From contig NZ_CP040428.1 of assembly GCF_005671395.1 (NCBI RefSeq), positions 1,984,001-2,048,000 on the forward strand: DNA of 64,000 nt, written 5' to 3'. A model generated the notes under the pieces. The model ran no database searches, was not told the DNA's origin, and saw nothing but the letters and a program-made list of their open reading frames with translations. The position numbers and the translations under genes are program-made. This document shows, piece by piece, positions 23,640 to 33,461 of the stretch. Origin of the DNA: Jejubacter calystegiae (GTDB lineage: Bacteria; Pseudomonadota; Gammaproteobacteria; Enterobacterales; Enterobacteriaceae). The stretch's first letter is position 1. Each line of letters begins with the position of its first letter.

Positions 23640-24119
23640 ATGATCAGTCTGATTGCCGCTCTGGCGGCCGACCGCGTAATTGGTATGGAAAACGCCATGC
23701 CGTGGAGTTTGCCGGCCGACCTGGCCTGGTTTAAGCGTAATACGCTGGATAAGCCCGTGGTAATGGGGCGCAGGACGTGGGAATCTATTGGTCGCCCGCT
23801 GCCAGGACGCCTGAATATTGTGATTAGCCGTAACCCCGGAGATGACGCTCGCGTCACCTGGGTGAGCACGCCGGAAGAGGCGATTGCCGCCTGCGGTGAG
23901 GCGCCGGAAATCATGGTGATCGGCGGCGGTAAGATCTACCAGCACTTTCTGCCTCAGGCTCAGCGCCTCTACCTGACCCATATCGATGCCGAAGTGGAAG
24001 GGGATACCCATTTTCCGGAATACGAGCCGGACGAGTGGCAGTCGGTATTCAGTGAGTTTCACGATGCTGATGAGAGCAATTCTCACAGCTACTGCTTTGA
24101 GGTGCTGGAACGCCGTTAA
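23640..24119 (+). CDS. folA: Dihydrofolate reductase
   Basis: NADPH-dependent reduction of dihydrofolate to tetrahydrofolate; the target of trimethoprim. It is 159 residues, as in E. coli. The catalytic D27 is present, with M20, P21, W22, A26, L28 and W30 all of the sensitive type, and the cofactor loop GGGKIY is visible. No classical resistance substitution (P21L, A26T, L28R, W30R) is seen. The gene converges on apaH. Confidence 0.98.
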   Translation: MISLIAALAADRVIGMENAMPWSLPADLAWFKRNTLDKPVVMGRRTWESIGRPLPGRLNIVISRNPGDDARVTWVSTPEEAIAACGEAPEIMVIGGGKIYQHFLPQAQRLYLTHIDAEVEGDTHFPEYEPDEWQSVFSEFHDADESNSHSYCFEVLERR

Positions 24120-24128
24120 GGCGTTCCA
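24106..24128. other. Hairpin spanning the folA stop codon
   Basis: A perfect 9-bp stem (24106-24114 with 24120-24128) whose loop includes the TAA of folA. It lies between the converging folA and apaH. No T run follows, so termination strength is doubtful. Confidence 0.5.
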
Positions 24129-24129
24129 T

Positions 24130-24981
24130 TCAGGAAGCGGCGGCGGCCTCGCCGCTGTCGTTATCGCTCTGGCGGTGAGAAGGCTGGATAAACCAGGTCT
24201 TATCTTCCCAGCGCAGACAGGTCATAACGCCGCCCCAGCAGCAGCCGGTATCCAGCGCGTAAACGCCTTCCGGCGTGCCTTTGCCTTCCAGCGATGCCCA
24301 GTGGCCGAAAGCGATACTGTACGACTGTGCCACGGGGCCGGGGATCGCAAACCAGGGTTTCAGCGGCGCCGGGGCGTTGTCCGGCGTATCTTTGCAGTAC
24401 ATCTCCAACTGGCCGTTAGGGAAGCAGTAGCGCATGCGGGTCAAGGCGTTAGTGATAAAACGCAGCCGCGCCAGCCCTTTCAGGTCAGTGCTCCAGTTAT
24501 TGGGCATATCGCCGTACATGGCATCGAGGAACAGCGGATAGCTATCGCTGGACAGCACCGCTTCCACATCCCGGGCGCAGGCCATGGCGGTTGGCAGATC
24601 CCACTGTGGCGTAATGCCGGCGTGGGCCATCACCAGTTTTTTCTCTTCATCCACCTGCAACAGAGGCTGACGGCGCAACCAGTTGATGAGTTCGTCGGCG
24701 TCCGGTGCTTCCAGCAGTTGGGTCACGCGATCTTTGGGCTTGTTGCGGCTGATCCCGGCGAAAACCGCCAGCAGATGCAGATCGTGGTTACCCAGCACGA
24801 TGCGGGCGGCATCACCCAACGAACGCACATAGCGTAGCACTTCCAGTGAACCGGGGCCGCGGGCTACCAGGTCACCGGTCAGCCACAGCGTATCCTGAGC
24901 GGGATTGAATGAAACCTGTCTGAGCAGGGCAATCAGCTCATCATAGCAGCCGTGAACATCGCCAATCAGATATGTCGACAT
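24130..24981 (-). CDS. apaH: Diadenosine tetraphosphatase (symmetrical)
   Basis: Splits Ap4A into two ADP and, in E. coli, also removes Np4 caps from RNA. The 283-residue metallophosphatase has the GDVHG, GDLVARG and GNHDLH metal-binding motifs in the first 70 residues. It is slightly longer than E. coli ApaH (280). It is the last gene of the lptD-surA-pdxA-rsmA-apaG-apaH cluster, 7 bp after apaG. Confidence 0.98.
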   Translation of the reverse strand: MSTYLIGDVHGCYDELIALLRQVSFNPAQDTLWLTGDLVARGPGSLEVLRYVRSLGDAARIVLGNHDLHLLAVFAGISRNKPKDRVTQLLEAPDADELINWLRRQPLLQVDEEKKLVMAHAGITPQWDLPTAMACARDVEAVLSSDSYPLFLDAMYGDMPNNWSTDLKGLARLRFITNALTRMRYCFPNGQLEMYCKDTPDNAPAPLKPWFAIPGPVAQSYSIAFGHWASLEGKGTPEGVYALDTGCCWGGVMTCLRWEDKTWFIQPSHRQSDNDSGEAAAAS

Positions 24982-24988
24982 GGTGTTT

Positions 24989-25366
24989 TCAGTGTATGAA
25001 GGATGGAATTGCCAGCCGGAAAACCGGGATGGCGAGGCGGAAGGTGGTGCCTGCGGCGTCGATCATTTCATAATGTCCCTGCATGGTGCCAAAGGGCGTT
25101 TCAATGACGGCGCCGCTGGTGTACTGGTATTCACCCCCCGGTGCGATATGCGGTTGCTGACCGACTACGCCTTCACCCTGGACTTCGGTCTCGCGACCAT
25201 TACCGTTAGTGATTAGCCAGTAGCGGCTCAGCAGTTGCACGGGCACGCGCCCCAGGTTGCGGATAGTGACGGTATAGGCGAAGACAAAGCGCTCTTCCTC
25301 GGGCGTGGACTGGGACTCAATGTAAACGCTCTGTACCTGGACGCAAACGCGGGGTGAATCAGACAT
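24989..25366 (-). CDS. apaG: ApaG protein (DUF525)
   Basis: A 125-residue, mostly beta-strand protein of the ApaG family, the same length as in E. coli; the biochemical role is not settled. Family features include [30 protein letters not shown] and the G-x-MQGHY motif near the end. It sits 3 bp after rsmA and 7 bp before apaH, an arrangement kept across enterobacteria. Confidence 0.96.
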   Translation of the reverse strand: MSDSPRVCVQVQSVYIESQSTPEEERFVFAYTVTIRNLGRVPVQLLSRYWLITNGNGRETEVQGEGVVGQQPHIAPGGEYQYTSGAVIETPFGTMQGHYEMIDAAGTTFRLAIPVFRLAIPSFIH

Positions 25367-25369
25367 GGG

Positions 25370-26191
25370 TCAGCTCTCCTTCGACGGCGAATTCTCTGCT
25401 AAGTAGTTAGCCATCTGGCAGTAAGCGGCAACGGAAATATTCTCCGCGCGCATCGCCGGATCGATACCTAACTCGGTCAGCGCCTCTACGGTGAACAGAT
25501 TGCCGAGGCTGTTGCGAATCGTTTTGCGGCGCTGATTAAAGGCTGCGCTGGTGATACGCTCCAGCAGCCGTAAATCTTTTACGGGATGCGGCAATGTGGC
25601 GTGCGGCACCAGGCGTACCACGGCGGAATCGACTTTTGGCGGCGGCGTGAAGGCCGTGGGCGGCACTTCCAGCACCGGGATCACCTGACAGTAATATTGC
25701 GCCATGACGCTTAAACGACCATACGCTTTCGTATCCGGGCCTGCAACCAGACGCTTAACCACCTCCTTCTGCAGCATAAAGTGCATATCCTTTATGGCGT
25801 CAGTATAGCTAAAGAGGTGGAACATCAGCGGCGTGGAGATGTTGTACGGCAGGTTGCCGAAAACGCGCAGCGACTGGCCCTGTTCTTTGGCCAGAGCTGC
25901 AAAATCCATGGTCATGGCGTCCTGCTGGTAGATGGTCAGCTTAGGGCCAAGGAACGGATGGGTCTTCAAACGCGCAGCCAGATCGCGGTCCAGTTCGATG
26001 ACCGTCAGCTTGTCGAGCCTGTCGCCAACGGGTTCGGTTAGCGCGCCGAGGCCGGGACCGATCTCGACCAGCGCTTCATCCTTCTGGGGATGAATGGCGC
26101 TGACGATGCTGTCGATAATGAACGGGTCATTTAAAAAGTTTTGCCCGAAGCGTTTACGGGCGAAATGGCCCTGATGGACTCGATTATTCAT
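25370..26191 (-). CDS. rsmA: 16S rRNA dimethyladenosine transferase
   Basis: Dimethylates the two adjacent adenosines A1518 and A1519 near the 3' end of 16S rRNA (KsgA). The 273-residue SAM-dependent methyltransferase has the motif I sequence [11 protein letters not shown] near residue 42 and the catalytic NLPYNIST motif. Its length equals that of E. coli. Its start overlaps the pdxA stop by 4 bp, so it is translationally coupled. Loss of this methylation gives kasugamycin resistance. Confidence 0.98.
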   Translation of the reverse strand: MNNRVHQGHFARKRFGQNFLNDPFIIDSIVSAIHPQKDEALVEIGPGLGALTEPVGDRLDKLTVIELDRDLAARLKTHPFLGPKLTIYQQDAMTMDFAALAKEQGQSLRVFGNLPYNISTPLMFHLFSYTDAIKDMHFMLQKEVVKRLVAGPDTKAYGRLSVMAQYYCQVIPVLEVPPTAFTPPPKVDSAVVRLVPHATLPHPVKDLRLLERITSAAFNQRRKTIRNSLGNLFTVEALTELGIDPAMRAENISVAAYCQMANYLAENSPSKES

Positions 26192-27177
26192 TGACTATTA
26201 ACAATCATTTTAATGGCGAGATTAAGCGCCGTGGTAAAACTACCGACATCGGCCTTCCCCATACCCGCCAGCTCAAGGGCGGTACCGTGGTCGACCGAAG
26301 TACGAATGAAGGGCAGACCCAGCGTGATATTCACTGCTCGCCCGAATCCCTGATATTTTAACACGGGCAGCCCCTGATCGTGGTACATCGCAAGGACAGC
26401 ATCGGCGTGGTCCAGATATTTGGGCTGAAACAGGGTATCGGCGGGAAGAGGGCCGGTCAGCCGCATGCCGCTGGCGCGCATTTCTTCCAGGACCGGAATC
26501 AGGGTGTCAATCTCTTCTGTACCCATATGGCCCCCTTCACCGGCGTGCGGATTCAGGCCGCAGACCAGAATATGGGGCTGGCCGATGCCGAACTTGCGCC
26601 GCAGATCCTGATGCAGAATGGTCAGCACCTGGCGCAGCAGTGGGGCGGTAATGGCGTCTGCCACTGCCCGCAGCGGCAGATGCGTGGTGGCCAGCGCGAC
26701 CCGTAACTCTTCGGTCGCCAGCATCATCACGACTTTTTCGCTACCGGCGCGCTGTTCCAGAAATTCGGTATGTCCGGTAAAGGGAATACCGGCATCGTTA
26801 ATGATCCCCTTATGCACCGGCCCCGTCACCACTGCGGCAAATTCACCGCTCAGGCAGCCGTCACAGGCGCGGGCCAGGGTGTCGGTCACGTACTGGCCGT
26901 TGGCGACGTCAAGCTGGCCTGGCGTCACCGGCGCATGCAGCGGAATCTCACAGACCGTGAGCGTACCCGCTTTCTGAGGGCGCGGTGCAGAATCAGGCTG
27001 GTAAGGAAGAAGCTGAAGAGGGTGGTTGAGTAAAGCCGCGCGTTCGCGCAGTAGATCCGGCGAAGCGCAGACAACCAGCTCCACCGGCCAGTCGCGCTGC
27101 GAGAGCGCGACGACCAGGTCGGGACCAATCCCGGCGGGTTCGCCGGGAGTGATCGCCACACGATCGGTGTTTATCAT
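26188..27177 (-). CDS. pdxA: 4-hydroxythreonine-4-phosphate dehydrogenase
   Basis: NAD-dependent enzyme of the DXP-dependent pyridoxal phosphate pathway. It is 329 residues, as in E. coli. Metal-ligand histidines lie in [15 protein letters not shown] and [11 protein letters not shown]. The start codon directly follows the surA stop (TAA then ATG, no gap), and the stop overlaps rsmA. Confidence 0.98.
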   Translation of the reverse strand: MINTDRVAITPGEPAGIGPDLVVALSQRDWPVELVVCASPDLLRERAALLNHPLQLLPYQPDSAPRPQKAGTLTVCEIPLHAPVTPGQLDVANGQYVTDTLARACDGCLSGEFAAVVTGPVHKGIINDAGIPFTGHTEFLEQRAGSEKVVMMLATEELRVALATTHLPLRAVADAITAPLLRQVLTILHQDLRRKFGIGQPHILVCGLNPHAGEGGHMGTEEIDTLIPVLEEMRASGMRLTGPLPADTLFQPKYLDHADAVLAMYHDQGLPVLKYQGFGRAVNITLGLPFIRTSVDHGTALELAGMGKADVGSFTTALNLAIKMIVNSQ

Positions 27178-28458
27178 TTATTGAATCTTCACGTAGGCGC
27201 TGGCGCGCTGCTCCTGCATCCAGGTCTGCGCCTCTTCAGCGAACTTACGGTTAAACAGCATGCGATAAGCGCGATCCTTCTGGGCTGCGTCGGTTTTATC
27301 GACCTTGCGGCTGTCCAGCAGTTCGATCAGGTGCCAGCCGAAGGAGGAGTGTACCGGGGCACTGAGCTGACCGCGCTGCAGGCGCATAAGTGCGTCGCGG
27401 AAGGCCGGATCGTAGATATCCGGCGTGGCCCAGCCAAGATCGCCGCCCTGGTTGGCAGAACCGGGATCTTCAGAGAACTCCTTCGCCGCCTGGGAGAAGG
27501 TGGTTTTGCCACTGCGGATGTCAGCGGCTACCTGCTCCAGCTTCTGGCGCGCCTGCTGATCGTTCATGATCGGCGACGGCTTCAGCAGAATGTGACGTGC
27601 GTGAACCTCTGTGACAGAGATATTCTGGGTCTGGCCGCGCAGATCGTTCACTTTCAGGATGTGGAAGCCCACGCCGGAACGGATTGGCCCGATAATATCG
27701 CCCTTCTTTGCCGTGGTCAGCGCCTGGGCGAAGATGGAAGGCAGCTCCTGAATACGTCCCCAACCCATCTGGCCGCCCTTCAGGGCAGAAGCATCGGCGG
27801 AGTAAGTGATAGCCAGCTTGCCGAAATCGGCGCCATTACGCGCTTGTTCAGCAATAGAAGTGGCCTGCTGTCCGGCTTCGTTAACCTGGGCGGAGCTGGG
27901 GTTTTCCGGCAGCGGCAGCAGGATGTGGCTCAGATTCAGCTCGGTGCTGGCATCGTTCTGATCCGCCACCTGTTTGGACAGCTGTTCCACTTCCTGGGGC
28001 AGAATGGTGATACGGCGGCGGACTTCGTTGTTGCGCACTTCGGCGATGAGCATCTCCTTACGGATCTGACTGCGATAAGTGGCGTAGTTCAGACCATCAT
28101 AGGCCAGACGGCTACGCAGCTGATCCACGGACATCTGGTTCTGAGCCGCGATATTGGCGATAGCCTGATCGAGCTGCTGGTCGCTAATTTGAACTCCCGC
28201 TTTCTGGCCCATCTGCAGGATGATCTGATCCATGATCAGACGCTCCATAATCTGATGGCGCAGCGTGTTGTCGTCCGGGAGCTGCTGGCCTGCCTGTCGT
28301 GCATTAAGCTTGACCGACTGCATCAGGCCATTGACGTCGCTTTCCAGCACCACCCCGTTATTAACAACGGCGGCGACTTTGTCGACGACCTGCGGGGCGG
28401 CGAAGGCGGTATTCGCCGCCAGGGCGATACCAATAAGCAGCGTTCTCCAGTTCTTCAT
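27178..28458 (-). CDS. surA: Periplasmic chaperone and peptidyl-prolyl isomerase SurA
   Basis: Carries unfolded outer-membrane proteins, including LptD, across the periplasm to the Bam complex. The ATG at 28458 gives 426 residues starting [10 protein letters not shown]. The signal peptide is about 1-20, cut before APQVVDK. After the N-terminal chaperone domain come two parvulin domains, each with a HILL-type motif ([10 protein letters not shown] and [13 protein letters not shown]). The frame stays open 16 codons upstream but without family similarity. lptD lies 51 bp upstream in the same direction. Confidence 0.98.
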   Translation of the reverse strand: MKNWRTLLIGIALAANTAFAAPQVVDKVAAVVNNGVVLESDVNGLMQSVKLNARQAGQQLPDDNTLRHQIMERLIMDQIILQMGQKAGVQISDQQLDQAIANIAAQNQMSVDQLRSRLAYDGLNYATYRSQIRKEMLIAEVRNNEVRRRITILPQEVEQLSKQVADQNDASTELNLSHILLPLPENPSSAQVNEAGQQATSIAEQARNGADFGKLAITYSADASALKGGQMGWGRIQELPSIFAQALTTAKKGDIIGPIRSGVGFHILKVNDLRGQTQNISVTEVHARHILLKPSPIMNDQQARQKLEQVAADIRSGKTTFSQAAKEFSEDPGSANQGGDLGWATPDIYDPAFRDALMRLQRGQLSAPVHSSFGWHLIELLDSRKVDKTDAAQKDRAYRMLFNRKFAEEAQTWMQEQRASAYVKIQ

Positions 28459-28509
28459 ACTTTTTCCATTTCCGAATTTACCGCGGAGCGGATTTGTTTT
28501 AAACATCAG

Positions 28510-30840
28510 TTACAGCGAACTCTGATACGGCAGAATGTTCGAGCGCAGCATCTGCTGGGTGCCAAGGCCGTAGTTGGAGCTCAGGCCACGCAGCTCGATA
28601 TTGAAGCCGATCTTCTCGTCGTACGCGCTCTTGTTATGTTCCCAACCGTTGAGCTTACGTTCGTAACCGACACGGATCGCGTAGCAGCAGGAGTTATACT
28701 GCACGCCCAGCATCTGATCGGCGGGCTGGTGGGTGTTGGTGTCGTAATAGTAAGCACCCACCACAGACCAGCGATCTACGATCGGCCAACTGGCGGTCAC
28801 GCCGACCTGGTTGATACCGTCTTTATAGCGATCTGAGCTGGCGAAGTTCGGCAGCGAGGCGCGAATATATTCCGGGCTGGCATAGCGGTAGTTCAACTGA
28901 ACCAGGCGATCGGCATCTTTGCGGTACTCCAGAGCGCCGCTGCCGGTGGAAATATTGTTCAGGCGCGCATCGTACTGCAGCCCGCCGCGCAGGCCCCAAC
29001 GGTCGCTAATGCGCCAGTAGGTGTCGCCGGCCCACACCATCGAACCGGTCTTCTTGTCTTTTTCCCAGTTAATATCGTCACTACCGGTACGAGATTCGGT
29101 GAAGTAGTAGATTTGACCCAGCGAAACGTTAAAACGTTCCACGGCGCTGTCATCATAAATACGCGAGGTCAGACCGGTGGTCACCTGGTTGGCGGAGTCG
29201 ATACGATCGAGGCCGCCGTAAGTCCGGTCGCGGAACAGACCGCTGTAGTCAGACTGCAGGAAGGTGGAGTCGTAGCTATAGATATTGCTCTGGTCGCGAT
29301 AGGGGCGATACAGGTACTGGGCGCGCGGCTCCAGGGTCTGGGTGTAGCCCTCGGCCCAGTTCATATCGCGCTCGAATACCAGTTTGCCGTCCACTTTAAA
29401 CTGCGGCATTACGCGGTTAACGGAATCATCCAGATAACTGTAACGATCAATATTATCCTGCTGGTAGTGGGTCGCCAGCATCTTCACTTCGGTATTCAGA
29501 CTGCCCCAGCCGTTAGAGAGCGGCAGGTTAAGCGAGGGTTCGACGTGCAGACGGGTTGCTTCCGGCAGATTGTCGTTAACGTTGGTGAATTTTACGGCCT
29601 GGGCGTAGATGTGGGCATCGAACGGGCCCAGGTCATTCATATAGTAGTTAACGTCGAGCTGCGGTTCGGCACGATAGGAATTTCGGGAAGCCTGATCGGC
29701 GAACACCTGGAACTGCTTGCTCGACAGCGTCGCGTCAAAGTTTTCGTTGGCGTAACCGACGCTAAATTTCTGGGTGGCATAACCGTCGGTGCTGTCGCCG
29801 TATTCGGAATCGAAGTCGTTAAAATAGTACTGGTCGCTAACTTTGGTGTAGTTAACGTTAAAGCGCCAGACCTTATCCACGACTCCGCTATGCTGCCAGT
29901 AGAACAGCCAGCGACGGTTGCGGTCTTCGCTCGGGTGATCTTCGCGGTACTGGCTGTCAGAGGGCAGGTAGTCGAATTCAACAATACCGGAGCCGAAATG
30001 AGTCAGGTAGCGGAATTCATTCTGCCACTGGACGTTGCCGCGATCCTGATAGTAGTGCGGCGTAATAGTGGCGTCGAAGTTCGGCGCAATGTTCCAGTAG
30101 TACGGGAGCGTGAACTCAATACCGCTGTTAGAGCTGTATTTAGCATTGGGGATCAGGAAGCCTGAACGACGCTTGTCACCCACCGGCAGTTGCAGGTAAG
30201 GGCTGTAGAATACCGGCACCGGGCCGATTTTAAAGCGGGCGTTCCAAATTTCTGCGACCTGCTCTTCGCGGTCGTGGATCACTTCGCTACCTACTACGCT
30301 CCAGGTGTTGGAGCCGGGCAGACAGGAGGTAAAGGTCCCGTTTTCCAGGATGGTGTAGCGGTTTTCGCCGCGCTGTTTCATCAGATCGGCAGTACCACGC
30401 CCCTGACGGCCCACCATCTGGTAGTCACCTTCCCAGACGTTGGTGTCTTTGGAGTTCAGGTTTGACCAGGCTTTCGGACCTTTCAGGATGACCTGGTTAT
30501 CGTCGTAGTGCACATTGCCCAGGGCATCAACGGTACGCACCGGATCCGGCTGGCCATCGACCTGTTTTTGATGAAGCTGAACTTCATCGCTTTGCAGACG
30601 ACTGTTACCCTGCTGGATATCCACATTACCGGTAAATACCGCATTATCGGGATAATTCCCTTTTGCGCGATCGGCGTTAATGGTGACCGGCAACTTGTTG
30701 GTGTCACCTTTCACCAGAGGGCGATTATAGCCAGGCACGCCGAGCATACACTGCGAGGCGAGATCCGCAGCCATCCCTGACTGGCTATAGAGCGCTGAAC
30801 CAATCAGGGTGGCCAGCAAAGTGGGAATACGTTTTTTCAT
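28510..30840 (-). CDS. lptD: LPS-assembly outer-membrane protein LptD
   Basis: With LptE, forms the outer-membrane translocon that places lipopolysaccharide in the outer leaflet. From the ATG at 30840 it is 776 residues. The signal peptide is 1-24; then comes an N-terminal jellyroll domain and a large beta barrel. The cysteines of the activating disulfide rearrangement are present: C31 (ASQCML), TSCLPG, and the adjacent pair NSCCYAI near the C terminus. It heads the cluster and diverges from djlA. In E. coli it is a sigma-E target; I did not find a clear sigma-E promoter here. Confidence 0.98.
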   Translation of the reverse strand: MKKRIPTLLATLIGSALYSQSGMAADLASQCMLGVPGYNRPLVKGDTNKLPVTINADRAKGNYPDNAVFTGNVDIQQGNSRLQSDEVQLHQKQVDGQPDPVRTVDALGNVHYDDNQVILKGPKAWSNLNSKDTNVWEGDYQMVGRQGRGTADLMKQRGENRYTILENGTFTSCLPGSNTWSVVGSEVIHDREEQVAEIWNARFKIGPVPVFYSPYLQLPVGDKRRSGFLIPNAKYSSNSGIEFTLPYYWNIAPNFDATITPHYYQDRGNVQWQNEFRYLTHFGSGIVEFDYLPSDSQYREDHPSEDRNRRWLFYWQHSGVVDKVWRFNVNYTKVSDQYYFNDFDSEYGDSTDGYATQKFSVGYANENFDATLSSKQFQVFADQASRNSYRAEPQLDVNYYMNDLGPFDAHIYAQAVKFTNVNDNLPEATRLHVEPSLNLPLSNGWGSLNTEVKMLATHYQQDNIDRYSYLDDSVNRVMPQFKVDGKLVFERDMNWAEGYTQTLEPRAQYLYRPYRDQSNIYSYDSTFLQSDYSGLFRDRTYGGLDRIDSANQVTTGLTSRIYDDSAVERFNVSLGQIYYFTESRTGSDDINWEKDKKTGSMVWAGDTYWRISDRWGLRGGLQYDARLNNISTGSGALEYRKDADRLVQLNYRYASPEYIRASLPNFASSDRYKDGINQVGVTASWPIVDRWSVVGAYYYDTNTHQPADQMLGVQYNSCCYAIRVGYERKLNGWEHNKSAYDEKIGFNIELRGLSSNYGLGTQQMLRSNILPYQSSL

Positions 30841-31023
30841 ACGTTTTTTTCGTTGTTCCGTCATCAGTGGCTTCGCGTCGGCAAACGCTCAGAGACTAAC
30901 TTACCAGGCGGCAACGCGCCAGTCTTATCCTGTCCGTTTTTGAGCTCGCCCGTTAGGCAGCGCTCCGAATGACAGGTATGATAATGCAATTTCCGTCGCA
31001 CGGCATGACGATTTGGGGAGTAT

Positions 31024-31848
31024 ATGCAGTATTTGGGTAAAGTGGTGGGCGCCGCCATGGGATTGTTGATGGGCGGCGGCTTCTGGGGCGTGGTGGCAGG
31101 GCTGCTGATTGGACATCTGTTTGACCGGGTACGCAGCCGCCGCAGCGTGCTGTTTGCCAGCCAGCAGCAGCGTCAGGCGCTGTTTTTTGCCACGACCTTT
31201 GAAGTGATGGGGCATCTGACCAAATCTAAAGGGCGTGTGACTCAGGCCGATATTGACGTCGCCTCACAGCTGATGGACCAGATGCAGCTGCACGGTGAGT
31301 CGCGAACCGCCGCCCAGCATGCCTTTCGGGTCGGGAAGCAGGGCGCTTATCCGTTACGCGAGAAGCTGCGTCAACTGCGCAGCGCCTGCTTTGGACGTTT
31401 TGATTTAATTCGGATGTTTCTCGAAATTCAGACCCGTGCGGCGCTGGCCGACGGCTCTCTGCATCCCAACGAGCGGGACGTACTGTACGTGATCGGTGAA
31501 GAGCTGGGGATCTCCCGTGTCCAGTTCGACCAGTTTCTGCGCATGATGCAGGGCGGAGCCAGCTTTGGCGGCGGTGGTTTTCACTATCAGCAGCAGACTG
31601 GTGGCACTGGCCCTCGTCAGGCCCAAAGGGGGCCAACCCTCGAAGATGCCTGTAGCGTGCTGGGCGTCAGCCCTAATGACGATCCTGCGACCATCAAGCG
31701 GGCATATCGCAAGCTGATGAGCGAACATCATCCGGACAAGCTGGTGGCGAAAGGGCTGCCGTCGGAGATGATGGAGATGGCCCGGCAGAAAGCCCAGGAG
31801 ATTCAGAAGGCCTGGGAGCTGGTGAAGACGGCGAAAAATATTAAGTAA
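31024..31848 (+). CDS. djlA: Membrane-anchored DnaJ-like co-chaperone DjlA
   Basis: Type III J-domain protein that works with DnaK at the inner membrane; in E. coli its overproduction triggers the Rcs capsule response. The 274 residues consist of a Gly-rich N-terminal membrane segment (about 6-31), a TerB-like helical domain, a Gly/Gln-rich linker and a C-terminal J domain with HHPDKL. It is divergent from lptD and ends at a bidirectional terminator. Confidence 0.97.
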   Translation: MQYLGKVVGAAMGLLMGGGFWGVVAGLLIGHLFDRVRSRRSVLFASQQQRQALFFATTFEVMGHLTKSKGRVTQADIDVASQLMDQMQLHGESRTAAQHAFRVGKQGAYPLREKLRQLRSACFGRFDLIRMFLEIQTRAALADGSLHPNERDVLYVIGEELGISRVQFDQFLRMMQGGASFGGGGFHYQQQTGGTGPRQAQRGPTLEDACSVLGVSPNDDPATIKRAYRKLMSEHHPDKLVAKGLPSEMMEMARQKAQEIQKAWELVKTAKNIK

Positions 31849-31857
31849 CCGACAAAC

Positions 31858-31890
31858 AACGGGATCCCACCTGACAGGCGCGATCCCGTT
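31858..31890. terminator. Bidirectional terminator between djlA and the acid phosphatase gene
   Basis: A perfect 9-bp stem AACGGGATC/GATCCCGTT (31858-31866 with 31882-31890), followed on the plus strand by TTGCTTTTATTT. It lies between converging genes. Confidence 0.75.
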
Positions 31891-31895
31891 TGCTT

Positions 31896-32642
31896 TTATT
31901 TCTGCTTCAGCTGTGCGAACTCCGCTTTCGCTTTCTGCAACTGCTGCTGGAACGCCGGGTTGGTATGCAGCGTTGCCACCACTGCGGCTGCCACAACGCG
32001 GGCGGCGTCAATGTCGCTCTGCCAGTGATAGCCGCAGATCACCCGGCTCTGGCCCAGTTCATAGCCGCGCTTAAGGATGCTGTCCTGCGCTTCGGGGTTA
32101 ATTTCCGCCAGTATCAGCGCTGAGGCCCAGCCGATAGAGGTGTGTCCTGAAGGGTAGGAGCCGTTGGTGGACAGCTTATCCTGCTCTTTCGTGTTACAGG
32201 TTGGCACGCCGTAGAAGGCGAAGGGCCGGATGCGCATATATTTCTCTTTTGCCCCCCGGGTCGCCAGATCGCCGGCGTCCTCAATCATATTGGTGAGCAG
32301 CTTATAGATTTCAGGCGCCTCTTTGGCGGTAATCGGATGTCCAAAGGCGTCGGAAAAGGCCGTAGCGATTCCGCCCGCCGCCAGGTTGGCGTCTTCAACC
32401 GCCTGTTTTCCTCGTGGGGTATTACGCAGCAAACGCCCCTTTTCATACATCGCCTGATCGTTAGCAAACAGAATACTACCGGGCTCAGGCGGAGGCGGCA
32501 GCAGCGCAAGGCTATCGGGAGCCTGGCTATTTTTCAGGTAATAAAGATCGGGTTTAGTCGTGACATCGTTACCTGGTGGGGTTGCCGCGAACAGGTTGAA
32601 TGACAATAAAGAAAGACACAAAGGGAGTACCACTTTTTTCAT
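31896..32642 (-). CDS. Class A non-specific acid phosphatase (PhoC/PhoN type)
   Basis: Secreted periplasmic phosphatase of the PAP2 superfamily that removes phosphate from many monoesters. It has 248 residues with a signal peptide of about 20 (cut after LFA). The complete vanadium-haloperoxidase-like signature is present: KEKYMRIRP (K-x6-RP), PSGHTS (PSGH) and [12 protein letters not shown] (SR-x5-H-x3-D). It closely resembles the Shimwellia blattae and Klebsiella/Morganella enzymes as I recall them, some of which also transphosphorylate nucleosides. E. coli K-12 has no gene here; it is inserted between djlA and rluA. Confidence 0.93.
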   Translation of the reverse strand: MKKVVLPLCLSLLSFNLFAATPPGNDVTTKPDLYYLKNSQAPDSLALLPPPPEPGSILFANDQAMYEKGRLLRNTPRGKQAVEDANLAAGGIATAFSDAFGHPITAKEAPEIYKLLTNMIEDAGDLATRGAKEKYMRIRPFAFYGVPTCNTKEQDKLSTNGSYPSGHTSIGWASALILAEINPEAQDSILKRGYELGQSRVICGYHWQSDIDAARVVAAAVVATLHTNPAFQQQLQKAKAEFAQLKQK

Positions 32643-32755
32643 CTTCTCATCCTTTATTTTAATGGTGCGGACTCAGAAACAGGGAGAGTCCTGTTTTTAT
32701 TATGTAGGGGATGCCGGTCGGGTTTCTGTGCGTAGTACATCATTATCAGAGAGAT
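32643..32755 (-). promoter_or_regulatory. Upstream region of the acid phosphatase gene
   Basis: About 110 bp that must contain the phosphatase promoter, because the rluA terminator lies just beyond it. It includes the small inverted repeat GGACTC/GAGTCC (32669-32674 with 32686-32691). No Pho box or PhoP box was recognised. Confidence 0.35.
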
Positions 32756-32787
32756 AAAAAATGGGCGCGATATTATCGCGCCCATTT
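32756..32787 (-). terminator. Terminator after rluA
   Basis: Minus-strand stem of up to 14 bp (32759-32772 with 32774-32787; the real loop is the central few bases), followed by five T residues (complement of 32756-32760). It ends the rapA-rluA transcript just before the acid phosphatase gene. Confidence 0.85.
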
Positions 32788-32792
32788 AGCGG

Positions 32793-33449
32793 TCAGAAAT
32801 CCGGTGGAGCCCGGAAGGTCATGCTGTTACCGAATGCGGGATGCGTAATGGTCAGCGTCCAGGCATGCAGTAACAGACGATCTGCCTGCGCCAGCGCTTC
32901 TGGCGTGGCATAGAACTTATCGCCGAGGATCGGGTGCCCCAGCGCCTGCATATGAACGCGAAGCTGGTGCGAACGCCCGGTAATCGGCTTTAGCAGCAGC
33001 CGTGCCGTATTGTCTGCACCGTACTCCAGCACTTCATACAGGGTCTGGGCCGGTTTACCCGTCTCGTAGCACACCTTCTGCTTAGGTCGGTTCGGCCAGT
33101 CGCAGATGAGCGGCAGATCCACCATCCCTTCTTCCTGCGCCGGATGGCCCCACACCCGCGCCAGATACTGCTTTTGCGGCTCCCGCTCGCGGAACTGGCG
33201 TTTAAGCTCGCGCTCGGCGGCCTTGGTTAGCGCCACCGCAATAACGCCGCTGGTGGCCATATCCAGGCGATGCACCGACTCGGCCTGCGGAAAGTCGCGC
33301 TGAATACGCGTCATCACGCTGTCTTTGTGCTCTTCGAGCCGTCCAGGCACCGAGAGCAGACCGCTCGGCTTATTGACCACCATGATGTGTTCATCCTGGT
33401 AGAGGATGACCAGCCAGGGATCCGTCGATGGGTTGTAGGGTTCCAGCAT
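32793..33449 (-). CDS. rluA: Dual-specificity rRNA/tRNA pseudouridine synthase RluA
   Basis: Makes pseudouridine at position 746 of 23S rRNA and position 32 of several tRNAs. The 218-residue RluA-family protein has the catalytic aspartate in HRLDMATSG (D63) and the conserved GRSHQLRVHM motif. E. coli RluA has 219 residues. It starts 12 bp after the rapA stop, so the two are probably co-transcribed. Confidence 0.97.
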   Translation of the reverse strand: MLEPYNPSTDPWLVILYQDEHIMVVNKPSGLLSVPGRLEEHKDSVMTRIQRDFPQAESVHRLDMATSGVIAVALTKAAERELKRQFREREPQKQYLARVWGHPAQEEGMVDLPLICDWPNRPKQKVCYETGKPAQTLYEVLEYGADNTARLLLKPITGRSHQLRVHMQALGHPILGDKFYATPEALAQADRLLLHAWTLTITHPAFGNSMTFRAPPDF

Positions 33450-33461
33450 TTTTGGCTCCGG

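Noticed and set aside
23640-24119. Trimethoprim-resistant folA allele
   Set aside because: All residues commonly changed in resistant DHFR (P21, A26, D27, L28, W30) are of the sensitive type.
27181-28836. Long plus-strand reading frame (about 550 codons) opposite surA
   Set aside because: Complementary-strand shadow of surA and the end of lptD, both complete and conserved.
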